A stretch of 22,873 bases of DNA from Planctomycetota bacterium (lineage in GTDB: Bacteria; Planctomycetota; Phycisphaerae; WQYP01): assembly GCA_021798635.1 (NCBI GenBank), contig JAJZGH010000047.1, positions 1 through 22,873 of the forward strand. The letters run 5' to 3'. The translations under genes and the position numbers were made by a program. Under the pieces are notes generated by a model. It saw nothing but the letters and a program-made list of their open reading frames with translations. It was not told the DNA's origin and ran no database searches. This document shows, piece by piece, positions 15,893 to 22,857 of this stretch. Numbering within the stretch: the stretch's first letter is position 1; each line of letters begins with the position of its first letter.

Positions 15893-17464
15893 ATGATGCG
15901 TGTGGCGGTCACAATAACTGGTTTATTCCTCGGGGCGGCGATCATTGCCATCGGAAATGCGGCCTTTGCTGCGCCCATGGCCAACAAGGCCCCGATTCAA
16001 AGATCGAAGGGCACCTCCACGGCCGCGCATTTGCCCAAGGCCGATCCAAACAGCCTATCCGTGGTGCACGCCCAATTGACCATCCATAAAAAAGTCCTGC
16101 ACTACACGGTTACCACCGGTTACATGCCCATGAAAGGCAACGGTAAAGTGCAGGCTAAGATTTTCTTCATCGCCTATACGAAAGATCCCAAATCCGGAAT
16201 CTCCGCAACCACCCAGCGCAATAAGCGACCGGTTACATTTTTATTCAACGGCGGACCGGGTGCGGCATCGGTATGGCTAAATCTCGGCTGCGCCGGTCCG
16301 ATGCGTTTGGAACTTACGCCCAAGGGTAATGTCACGCCCCCGCCCTACAAGATTGTTACCAATCACCAGACTTGGCTTGACGCATCTGACTTGGTTTTTG
16401 TCGATCCTGTCGGCACCGGATTCAGCCACCCCGAACCGGGGGTCCCGGGCCAGAAGTTTTATGGGGTGCAACAGGATATTGCCTCCGTGGCGTCGTTCAT
16501 TCGGCTTTATACCACCATGTATCAACGCTGGGGTTCGCCTAAATTCTTGGCCGGGGAGAGCTACGGCACCACGCGCGCCTGCGGTCTGGCGGATTATCTT
16601 TCGCAACACGACGGCATGACGCTTAACGGCGTCATACTTATTTCCTGTGCTTTGAATTTTCAAATTCTTCAACCCAACTTTGGCAATGATACGCCTTACC
16701 CTCTGTTCGTTCCGTCGTATACCGCCGCGGCATGGTATCACCATAAGCTGGCACCGGATTTAGAAAAGCATTTTCATCGCACCATACAAAAAGTGGAACA
16801 CTGGGCCGTTACAGATTACATTTCGGCCCTGGCACAAGGCAGCAATCTTACCGCAACTCAACGCGACACCATCGCCGCTAAGTTGGCACGGTATACCGGC
16901 TTATCCAAACGGGAATGTTTGCTGGCGAATTTGCGCATCGGGCCGGGACTTTTTGAGCAATCTCTGCTGCGCGATCAACGGAAAATCATTGGCCGCATGG
17001 ACACGCGATTAACCGGTTACAATCCGAATCCCACCGGCGGCACGGCCTCTTATGATCCGGCGATGTCCGACTTCATTCCGCCGTTTACCAGTGCCTTTGA
17101 TCAGTATGTGCGCCAAGATCTTAAATATCGCAACAATCTGCCCTACAAAACACTTTCCGATGATGTCTACCCATGGCACTTTGGCGGCGGAGGCATGGGC
17201 TTTCTTTATGTGACGGATAATCTGCAACACGCCATGATCCGTAACCCCTTCATGAAAGTGCTGGTGTGCAGCGGCTATTTTGATTTGGCGACGCCCTTTT
17301 TTGGAACCATTTACACCTTTGATCATCTTGATTTGAGCCGGAAACTGCAAGATAACATTCATGAAGTATTTTTCCGCGGCGGCCACATGGTCTATCACCC
17401 TGCTCCCATGCGAAAAAAATTAGCCAGGGAAGTCCGCAGTTTTATCGCAGCTTCGGAAAACTAA
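15893..17464 (+). CDS. Secreted serine carboxypeptidase, peptidase family S10
   Basis: A 523-residue exported peptidase that removes C-terminal amino acids from peptides. It has a signal peptide (MMRVAVTITGLFLGAAIIAI, likely cleavage near AFA-AP at residue 27). Family landmarks are FLFNGGPGAASVWLNLGCAGP (from residue 117), DPVGTGFSHPEPG (171-183) and the catalytic triad: Ser223 in AGESYGTTR, Asp464 in CSGYFDLATPF and His498 in RGGHMVYH. Length is normal for bacterial S10 enzymes, which are frequent in Acidobacteria and Planctomycetes. The ATG at 15893 has GGAG five bases upstream; the adjacent ATG at 15896 is equivalent. Predicted location is periplasmic or secreted. It is transcribed divergently from dxs. 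The following kinase gene starts 103 bp later and could share its transcript. Confidence 0.95.
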   Translation: MMRVAVTITGLFLGAAIIAIGNAAFAAPMANKAPIQRSKGTSTAAHLPKADPNSLSVVHAQLTIHKKVLHYTVTTGYMPMKGNGKVQAKIFFIAYTKDPKSGISATTQRNKRPVTFLFNGGPGAASVWLNLGCAGPMRLELTPKGNVTPPPYKIVTNHQTWLDASDLVFVDPVGTGFSHPEPGVPGQKFYGVQQDIASVASFIRLYTTMYQRWGSPKFLAGESYGTTRACGLADYLSQHDGMTLNGVILISCALNFQILQPNFGNDTPYPLFVPSYTAAAWYHHKLAPDLEKHFHRTIQKVEHWAVTDYISALAQGSNLTATQRDTIAAKLARYTGLSKRECLLANLRIGPGLFEQSLLRDQRKIIGRMDTRLTGYNPNPTGGTASYDPAMSDFIPPFTSAFDQYVRQDLKYRNNLPYKTLSDDVYPWHFGGGGMGFLYVTDNLQHAMIRNPFMKVLVCSGYFDLATPFFGTIYTFDHLDLSRKLQDNIHEVFFRGGHMVYHPAPMRKKLAREVRSFIAASEN

Positions 17465-17535
17465 TTGCCGCCCGGGTCGGTACTGCCGCCGCCTTCTTGC
17501 CGCCACGATAAGATCGAAAAAAATACAGGATTTAT

Positions 17536-17566
17536 TCCGATAACAACGATATAAGAGTTATTCGGA
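17536..17566 (+). other. Imperfect hairpin directly before the kinase start codon
   Basis: TCCGATAAC (17536-17544) can pair with GTTATTCGGA (17557-17566), nine pairs with one bulged base and a 12-base loop. The stem ends one base before the GTG start at 17568 and covers the place where a ribosome binding site should be. It could limit translation initiation or be a protein-binding site. Confidence 0.35.
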
Positions 17567-17567
17567 C

Positions 17568-19139
17568 GTGGAGAGGAAATCCCCCGTTAAAATTCTCATG
17601 GCCGATGCGTTTGCCTCCGATAAAGGAATGGTGGCCCGCGCCATAAAACGCTTTGCGCCGGGCGGAGATGCCGCGCAGGCGGCGAGAATAATTGCCGGGG
17701 TTCCCGGACAACGCATAAAGAAGGTTGGTGACCTCATGGCCGTGAAAAGTGAACGAAAAGCGTCGCTGGAACGCCTGCAATCTCTGGCGGATAAATCTTC
17801 CTCGGTGAAGCTTATCCAGAACAAAGTCTTCGCGCGTGATCCCGAATATACCTCCAGCGTGGCGCATGGTATGGAAAACACCGCCCGCGGCCTGCCTTAT
17901 CATTTGTTTTTACCGGCGGAAACAGCGCTTTCTCCGGAAGATGTATTTCCGAATCTGCGCTGGGGCGGCCGAGCGATTATGGTCTCACCCAATAAGCTGC
18001 TGGTGGACGAAATTGCCCAGCGCTTCACCCGTTGGGACGGGTTTATCCTGGAAGGCGATGTGCAAAACGTCCGCACCCCGATTCTCGGCCTACCTATCCC
18101 CGGATTGGGCAAACCAGTGCATTACCTTGTGGCGCGCCGCGTTCAACTGCTGAAACCCGGTGAATCCACAGAACGCTTCACCTACCACGTGCATCTGGCA
18201 CGCAAAGATATCGAGCAGGAAAAATATGTCGTTGTCAAACAGGTCCCCACTGTGGATCGGGTGGTGTCACGGCTGCGTTCCAAATTCCCGGACGCTTCAT
18301 TGGACGATATTCGCCGCCGGGCCATGAAATTTACGGAAAAGATATTTCCCGTTTTCCTCACGCGCGAAGCCGCGATGCTCAAAATTCTCCAGCGCGATCT
18401 GCCCAAGCCGTTCTGCGACCGTGTGCCGCGCTGCCTGGGGGTGGAACATGATTCCAAAGGTTTTGTTCGCACGCTGTACATGAACTGGATGCGCAACGGC
18501 GGCGAGGGGCTTTCGCAAATTGATTTTGCCAAACAATCCTGCGAACTCCTGGCGGTGCTGCATGAAAAAATCGGGGTGATCCACCTGGATCTCCGCCTGG
18601 ATAATTTTGTCATCACCGAAAACGGCGTTGGGTTTATTGATTTTGGCTCAGCCGTGCGGGTGGGTGAAACCTTCTCTGATAATTCCCTGCTGCATACGCT
18701 TTTTGAAGAGATGATGAAAACTTCCCAGATTCAACGCATGCTTTATCACATGAGTGAAAATGGACTGGTCACCTCCGATGTTTTGCGCGGGGGCCTGCAT
18801 AAAGTCGATAAAGCTGTGGACTTATTTTATCTTGCCGTACAAATGAACAAACCACACTCTAATCCTGATTTCAAAGGGCTTATTCACTTTAATCCTAAGA
18901 GCCTCGAGGCGCGGCACCTCAAGCGGCTGACGGATGAAATCCTCCGTCCGCCTGATGAGAATAATATTAAATATCGCACCGCGCGGGATATTCTCACCGG
19001 ACTTGAACGCGTTACCCAGGAAATCGCCGCCGGTCGCGAACCAGAACCACTCCCGGCCACAGCGAAGGACGCCACGGAGGAGACCGTGGAAGAGCGGCCG
19101 CATCGCACCGAGCACCGCGCCGTGCGTGCCGTAGGATAA
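17568..19139 (+). CDS. Atypical protein-kinase-fold protein with a long unknown N-terminal region
   Basis: A 523-residue soluble protein whose C-terminal part (about 205-490) carries the protein-kinase core: YVVVKQV with ATP-binding Lys224, candidate helix-C Glu268 in TREAAMLKIL, a catalytic loop IHLDLRLDNFVI (Asp341, Asn346) and FIDFGSA (Asp358). The loop departs from the Hanks form HRDLKPxN. No obvious APE motif follows DFG, so it may be a distant kinase (RIO/ABC1/WaaP-like) rather than a Ser/Thr kinase. Residues 1-200 match nothing I know; VFPNLRWGGRAIMVS and ILGLPIPGLGKPVHYLVARR look conserved. The tail (490-523) is charged. The start is a GTG at 17568 with no good ribosome site; an ATG at 17598 is possible. 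Lipopolysaccharide genes are nearby but not in the same operon, so a sugar-kinase role is speculative. Confidence 0.78.
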   Translation: MERKSPVKILMADAFASDKGMVARAIKRFAPGGDAAQAARIIAGVPGQRIKKVGDLMAVKSERKASLERLQSLADKSSSVKLIQNKVFARDPEYTSSVAHGMENTARGLPYHLFLPAETALSPEDVFPNLRWGGRAIMVSPNKLLVDEIAQRFTRWDGFILEGDVQNVRTPILGLPIPGLGKPVHYLVARRVQLLKPGESTERFTYHVHLARKDIEQEKYVVVKQVPTVDRVVSRLRSKFPDASLDDIRRRAMKFTEKIFPVFLTREAAMLKILQRDLPKPFCDRVPRCLGVEHDSKGFVRTLYMNWMRNGGEGLSQIDFAKQSCELLAVLHEKIGVIHLDLRLDNFVITENGVGFIDFGSAVRVGETFSDNSLLHTLFEEMMKTSQIQRMLYHMSENGLVTSDVLRGGLHKVDKAVDLFYLAVQMNKPHSNPDFKGLIHFNPKSLEARHLKRLTDEILRPPDENNIKYRTARDILTGLERVTQEIAAGREPEPLPATAKDATEETVEERPHRTEHRAVRAVG

Positions 19140-19172
19140 CGCCGCCGGACAACGCCGCCGGACAACGCCGGT
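19134..19172. repeat. Three tandem 13-bp copies over the kinase stop codon
   Basis: GGATAACGCCGCC (19134-19146), GGACAACGCCGCC (19147-19159) and GGACAACGCCGGT (19160-19172) are head to tail. The T in the first copy makes the TAA stop of the kinase gene (19137-19139); the other copies have CAA there. The third copy diverges at its last two bases. CCGGAC in the array can pair with GTCCGG near 19185-19190, so the end of the array may form a stem. Confidence 0.88.
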
Positions 19173-19228
19173 GAAACAACGGCCGTCCGGTTAATTCAAG
19201 ACCACCGAGGGCATCCTCCCGCGCCGAT

Positions 19229-19252
19229 AGCTCAATGCGGAAGCGTTGAGCT
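19229..19252. other. Ten-pair hairpin with a GGAA loop between convergent genes
   Basis: AGCTCAATGC (19229-19238) and GCGTTGAGCT (19243-19252) pair fully as plus-strand RNA (one G-U pair), closing a GGAA (GNRA) tetraloop. No T-run follows, so it is not a standard intrinsic terminator. It lies in the 235-bp gap between the convergent kinase and tadA genes, and could protect the kinase mRNA 3' end or be part of a small RNA. Confidence 0.45.
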
Positions 19253-19314
19253 GGAATCGAAATGCGATTTAATGACACGACATTTTTCTTCGGCGCGGTT
19301 GGCACGGCGCGCCG

Positions 19315-19359
19315 GGTTGGGATGCGGATAATTTCCACCACGGCGTTTCGCATCCAACC
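19315..19359 (-). terminator. Long-stem inverted repeat just downstream of tadA
   Basis: GGTTGG plus ATGCG (19315-19326, one bulged G) pairs with CGCATCCAACC (19349-19359): eleven pairs with a 22-base loop. On the minus strand it begins 16 bases after the tadA stop. There is no T-run, so if it ends transcription it would do so with Rho or mainly by protecting the 3' end. Confidence 0.3.
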
Positions 19360-19374
19360 GCGACCGATGCCCCC

Positions 19375-19917
19375 TTACCGACGAGATTTGAAAAATGTTT
19401 TCAGCAGTTCCGCGCATTGTTCGGAAAGAACATCCGGCGTGACTTCCAGGCGATGGTTTAATCGCGGATCATCGGTGATGCGAAAAAGCGTGGTCACCGC
19501 GCCGGCCTTCGGGTCGCGGCAACCAAAAATCACCCGCCTGATCCGCGCGTTGACCAAAGCACCAGCGCACATGGGGCACGGTTCCAACGTAACATACAGA
19601 TCACAATCGGTAAGTTGCCAGCGTTTTAATGCGGCACCCGCATGTCTTAAAGCAACAATCTCCGCGTGGGCGGTCGGGTCGCTGTCCATCTGCCGCTGAT
19701 TACCGCCACTGCCGACAATATGCCGCTGGCCATTAAGTTCCTGCACAATCAATGCACCGACTGGAATTTCCCCGCGTTCCGCTGCGTGCGCCGCCAAAGC
19801 CAGGGCCGCCTGCATAAACGCTTTATCCATTTCCGCCACGCGGTTTTCTCCACGCTCCGGCGTTTGATGCCTCGCCAATGGAGACGGTACCGAGGAGTTG
19901 TCAATTTTATTTTCCAT
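19375..19917 (-). CDS. tadA: tRNA adenosine(34) deaminase TadA
   Basis: TadA deaminates adenosine 34 to inosine in the anticodon of tRNA-Arg, so that CGU, CGC and CGA can be read. The zinc site is complete: HAE (H84-E86 in [10 protein letters not shown]) and PCPMC (C114 and C117 in [16 protein letters not shown]), followed by [10 protein letters not shown]. The typical fold starts at [13 protein letters not shown] (ATG at 19830), so the 29 residues before it are an unconserved lead. Three starts are possible: 19938 (overlapping the rnpA stop by 11 bp), 19917 (used here, 10 bp after the rnpA stop) and 19830 (homology start); none has a good ribosome site, so translation may depend on coupling with rnpA. 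Related guanine or cytosine deaminases share HAE/PCxxC, but the PCPMCAGA and DPKAGA segments favour TadA. Confidence 0.92.
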   Translation of the reverse strand: MENKIDNSSVPSPLARHQTPERGENRVAEMDKAFMQAALALAAHAAERGEIPVGALIVQELNGQRHIVGSGGNQRQMDSDPTAHAEIVALRHAGAALKRWQLTDCDLYVTLEPCPMCAGALVNARIRRVIFGCRDPKAGAVTTLFRITDDPRLNHRLEVTPDVLSEQCAELLKTFFKSRR

Positions 19918-19927
19918 ATTCAGACCG

Positions 19928-20329
19928 TTACAGACCATTCCGCAGCATGGCCAGCAGGCGTTGCTGGTATTCCAACATCGCTATGCGCCCGTGCGGCTGC
20001 ACCACCACCAGCACATCCAGCCCCGGCGGAAATTCATGCTGCGCCAGCCGCCACGCCTCTCGCACCCGTCGGCGAATCGTGTTGCGCTCCACCGCTGACC
20101 CGCACTTTTTCGCTATCGAAATAGCCACGCGTGCCGGCCCGGAATCCGGCCGCCGCACGATGCAGGCCATCAGCGGCTTGTTCCGGCGGCGCTGGCCAGT
20201 TTTATAGACCGTGTCAATAAGCTTTTTCCCGGAAAGGCGATGCGACTTGAGAAACCGCAGAGAATTCGTGCCGCCGCTAGCCGGAGATGGCGGTTGTGGC
20301 AAAACAAAATCATCTCTGGCTGCGTTCAT
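19928..20329 (-). CDS. rnpA: Ribonuclease P protein component
   Basis: RnpA is the small basic protein that helps the RNase P RNA bind precursor tRNAs and cleave their 5' leaders. The 133 residues include [21 protein letters not shown] (the N-terminal helix and strand, from about residue 26) and the RNR signature region [20 protein letters not shown] (70-89). The first 24 residues, rich in Pro and Ser, are an extension compared with the roughly 119-residue E. coli protein. The start at 20329 is the only ATG before the conserved part; GGGG-rich sequence precedes it, without a clean Shine-Dalgarno. The usual upstream partner rpmH (ribosomal protein L34) is absent from the 431 bp between rnpA and the ABC-F gene, and tadA instead of yidD or yidC follows. 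Confidence 0.94.
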   Translation of the reverse strand: MNAARDDFVLPQPPSPASGGTNSLRFLKSHRLSGKKLIDTVYKTGQRRRNKPLMACIVRRPDSGPARVAISIAKKCGSAVERNTIRRRVREAWRLAQHEFPPGLDVLVVVQPHGRIAMLEYQQRLLAMLRNGL

Positions 20330-20451
20330 CCCACTACTTTACCCCCCCGCCCCGATGATGCAACAGCCGATCATGATGATGCGTGCGGCAAATGCACGGG
20401 CCGGAAAAAAACCGTAACAAAGGGGGAAATTTGTGGCGAAATGCGGTAGAA

Positions 20452-20725
20452 TAGTGCTCTGTCAAGCCTACAAATTAGGATTGATTGGCCGCAAAGGCTC
20501 CAGATGCAAGGAGCCAGCGGCGAGAACCGGGTCCAATAAGACCCATTGAGCCGCTGCGACGCCGCAGATGGGGCGTTTGCGGGCAACCCTGCGGGCGGGG
20601 GCCAGGAGGCCGTGGGCTTTGGCGCTCGTCGTCAATGTATGTTCCCATACATAATCCTCCTCGCGTCGCGCCCACAACCCCCTGGCCCTCCGTCAATCCT
20701 AATTGGTAGGCTTGACAGAGCACTA
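20452..20725. mobile_element. MITE-like element or structured RNA: 33-bp terminal inverted repeats beginning and ending in TA
   Basis: The ends 20452-20484 and 20693-20725 are inverted copies matching at 32 of 33 bases; the outer part reads TAGTGCTCTGTCAAGCC. The TA at both ends could be a target duplication, as made by IS630/Tc1-type and some IS5-type elements. The 208-bp interior encodes no convincing protein but is full of pairing: GGCTCC/GGAGCC (20496-20501 with 20510-20515), AGCGGC/GCCGCT (20516-20521 with 20550-20555) enclosing GGGTC/GACCC, CCGCA/TGCGG (20562-20566 with 20578-20582), GGGCCAGG/CCTGGCCC (20599-20606 with 20681-20688), GTGGGC/GCCCAC and ATGTATG/CATACAT around TTCC. It therefore also looks like a multibranched RNA closed by a 33-bp stem. 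Flanks: 122 bp to rnpA, 35 bp to the ABC-F start. No second copy is in the window. Confidence 0.7.
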
Positions 20726-20760
20726 GGTCTTTGGTTTTGCGAAAAAGAGGTCGCCGGAAT

Positions 20761-22722
20761 ATGTCGCTTTTATCAGTTAAGAATGTCAGCAAGGCTTATG
20801 GATTGCGCCATGTGCTGGAAAACATCACCATGGATGTGCAGGTGGGAGATCGCATTGGATTAATCGGCCCCAACGGAGCCGGGAAATCGACCCTGGTTAA
20901 AATTATCGCCGGCGTTGAGGAACCGGACCACGGGACCGCAACGCTGGCCGGTGATGCGTCCATGAGTTATGCCGCGCAACAACCGCGGCTGGATTTAACG
21001 CAAACCGTCCGGCAGCAGGTGGAACTGGTTTTTGCCCATGTTAGAGAGATTGAACATCAGTTGCAGTTGGCGGCTGAGGAACTGGCACGCGACCCGGACG
21101 GGCCCGAGCATGATGCGGCCTTAAAGCATTACGATCATTTGCAGCATCAATTTCAGCACCTGGAAGGTTGGGATATTCAGCGGCGCGTGCAGATGGTGCT
21201 GGAACAGCTTGGATTTACGGATGGGGAGATGGACCAGCCCGTGGCCAATCTTTCGGGCGGCCAGAAATCCCGCATCCAACTGGCGCGCATGTTGCTGGAA
21301 GGGGCGGACTTGCTGCTGCTGGATGAACCTACCAATCACCTGGATATTCCCATGCTGACCTGGCTGGAAGGCACCCTTTCCGGCCTGGAAGATACCGCCA
21401 TGATTATTGTCAGCCACGACCGTTATTTTCTGGATCGGGTGGTCAACAAGGTTATTGATTTGCGGTCCGCGGGGATTGAAGAATATATCGGTAATTATTC
21501 CGCTTACATGACCCAGCGAGCGGAACGTTTGCTGACCCAGCAGCGGGCCTATGAACAGCAGAAAAATTTTATCGCCAAGCAAGAAGAATACATCCGTCGT
21601 TTTTCGGCCGGACAACGCGCCATGCAGGCGCGCGGGCGCAAAACGCGCCTCGAAAGATTCAAGACTGAATCCGCCATTGGCAAGCCCGGCGGTGATGCAG
21701 CCCGCATGATACTGAATCTGGAACTTGAAAAGCCCAGCGGACAGCATGTGCTGAAACTCCGCGATTTATCCAAAGCGTATGGTCAAAAAGTTCTCTTTGA
21801 AAATATCACACTGGAACTGACGCGCGGCGATCGGCTGGGCATTGTCGGTCCTAATGGTTCCGGCAAAAGTACGCTGCTGAACATTCTGGCCGGGAAACAA
21901 CCTCAGGACGCCGGCGAAATTGTCTGGGGCCACGGCACAACCGTGCAATATTTCCAGCAGGAACATCAGGACTTGAACCCCGCCAATACCGTGATGGAGG
22001 AAATTCACAGCGTCAAACCCGTTACGCCGCCGCAGGATATACGGGAACTCGCCGCCCTGTTTCTGTTTTCCGGGGATGATATATTCAAAAAAGTCGGCAC
22101 ACTGTCGGGTGGAGAAAAGGCCCGCGTGGCGATGGCCAAAATGCTCCTGAACCCCGCCAATGTCATTCTCATGGATGAACCCACCAATCACTTGGATATG
22201 AATACATGTGAAGTGGTGGAAGCGGCCTTGGAAAGTTATGACGGCACACTGCTTGTGGTTTCGCATGATCGTTATTTTCTGGCCAATGTCTGCGACCGCA
22301 TTCTGGCGATGGAACCCGATGAAACCGCACCGGGCGGCTGGCGGCTGGTGGACGGGACATTTGATGACTATGTACTGGATCGGGAAAAACGTGCCCGCCA
22401 CAAAGCGGCAGCCGCAAAGGCTGCCGCTGCATCGCCTGCGAAGGCGGTAAAGGCGGCTCCGTCGACCAAGGCTCCGTCCGGAAAGCCGCCGGTGGCGGAA
22501 AAAGCGAAATTGCCGTGGCATCTTGAAAAGCTTTCCGCCGGGGAATTGGAAAAAATGATCCAGACCAAAGAGCAGGAACTGGGAAAGCTGGAATCGCAAT
22601 TTGCCGACCCCGCCATAGCGGCAGTGCCGGCCAAACTAAAAAAGCATCAGCAGGACTACGAAAAACTACAAGCGCAAATCGCCGAAGCCCTGGCCGCGTG
22701 GGAAACGAAGGCTTCACGGTAA
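20761..22722 (+). CDS. ABC-F family ATPase (Uup/YdiF/EttA-like), soluble, ribosome-associated type
   Basis: A 653-residue protein with two ATP-binding cassettes and no membrane segments. First cassette: Walker A GPNGAGKST (36-44), signature LSGGQ (164-168), Walker B LLLLDEPTNHLD (184-195). Second: GPNGSGKST (363-371), LSGGE (448-452), ILMDEPTNHLD (469-479). The linker between cassettes (about 243-325) is charged and helical, the P-site tRNA interaction motif of ABC-F factors. After the second cassette come an Ala/Lys/Pro-rich linker (545-585) and a C-terminal coiled coil (590-650), as in Uup. ABC-F proteins act on the 50S subunit, rescuing stalled ribosomes or, in some members, giving antibiotic resistance; Uup-type is the more likely reading. 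The start at 20761 fits the fold; a GAGGT lies 10 bases upstream. The inverted-repeat element ends 35 bp before it. Confidence 0.95.
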   Translation: MSLLSVKNVSKAYGLRHVLENITMDVQVGDRIGLIGPNGAGKSTLVKIIAGVEEPDHGTATLAGDASMSYAAQQPRLDLTQTVRQQVELVFAHVREIEHQLQLAAEELARDPDGPEHDAALKHYDHLQHQFQHLEGWDIQRRVQMVLEQLGFTDGEMDQPVANLSGGQKSRIQLARMLLEGADLLLLDEPTNHLDIPMLTWLEGTLSGLEDTAMIIVSHDRYFLDRVVNKVIDLRSAGIEEYIGNYSAYMTQRAERLLTQQRAYEQQKNFIAKQEEYIRRFSAGQRAMQARGRKTRLERFKTESAIGKPGGDAARMILNLELEKPSGQHVLKLRDLSKAYGQKVLFENITLELTRGDRLGIVGPNGSGKSTLLNILAGKQPQDAGEIVWGHGTTVQYFQQEHQDLNPANTVMEEIHSVKPVTPPQDIRELAALFLFSGDDIFKKVGTLSGGEKARVAMAKMLLNPANVILMDEPTNHLDMNTCEVVEAALESYDGTLLVVSHDRYFLANVCDRILAMEPDETAPGGWRLVDGTFDDYVLDREKRARHKAAAAKAAAASPAKAVKAAPSTKAPSGKPPVAEKAKLPWHLEKLSAGELEKMIQTKEQELGKLESQFADPAIAAVPAKLKKHQQDYEKLQAQIAEALAAWETKASR

Positions 22723-22726
22723 GGGA

Positions 22727-22756
22727 CGGTTCAACCGAAGAATTTTTGTTTTTGCT
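22727..22756 (+). terminator. Weak intrinsic terminator candidate after the ABC-F gene
   Basis: A short stem CGGT-TCA-ACCG lies a few bases after the stop codon, followed within five bases by a T-rich run (ATTTTTGTTTTTG). The stem has only four pairs, so termination would be inefficient. Confidence 0.3.
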
Positions 22757-22857
22757 TGCAGTCCGGGCCTGTGACAGTTTCTGCCAAAGGGTAAGTGTGT
22801 GTAAAATAGGAAGGCACCAATCCACAGGACGTGGCTTGGGATTAATGTCAAGTTTTC

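Noticed and set aside
17465..17510. Repeated TTGCCGCC words after the S10 gene as another 13-bp duplication
   Set aside because: The copies are unevenly spaced and only 7-8 bases long in a GC-rich stretch; unlike the four reported arrays they could be chance.
20330..20451. A hidden rpmH (ribosomal protein L34) gene upstream of rnpA
   Set aside because: Reading the minus strand in all frames gives no KRTxQPS-type sequence; the stretch is C-rich and repetitive.
19928..20725. The inverted-repeat element as RNase P RNA, tmRNA, SRP RNA or 6S RNA
   Set aside because: I looked on both strands for the RNase P GAGGAAAGTCC segment, the SRP GGAAGCAGC loop and a tmRNA T-arm with CCA end, and found none. 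Long inverted ends bounded by TA fit a mobile element better.
22430..22500. Repeated GGCTCCGTC units as a possible tandem repeat element
   Set aside because: They have a 15-bp period in the reading frame and encode the Ala/Lys/Pro linker of the ABC-F protein, a common low-complexity linker.
21766..22599. A 277-codon minus-strand frame antisense to the ABC-F gene
   Set aside because: It is the complement of two well-defined ABC cassettes and has no recognisable domain, start signal or promoter.
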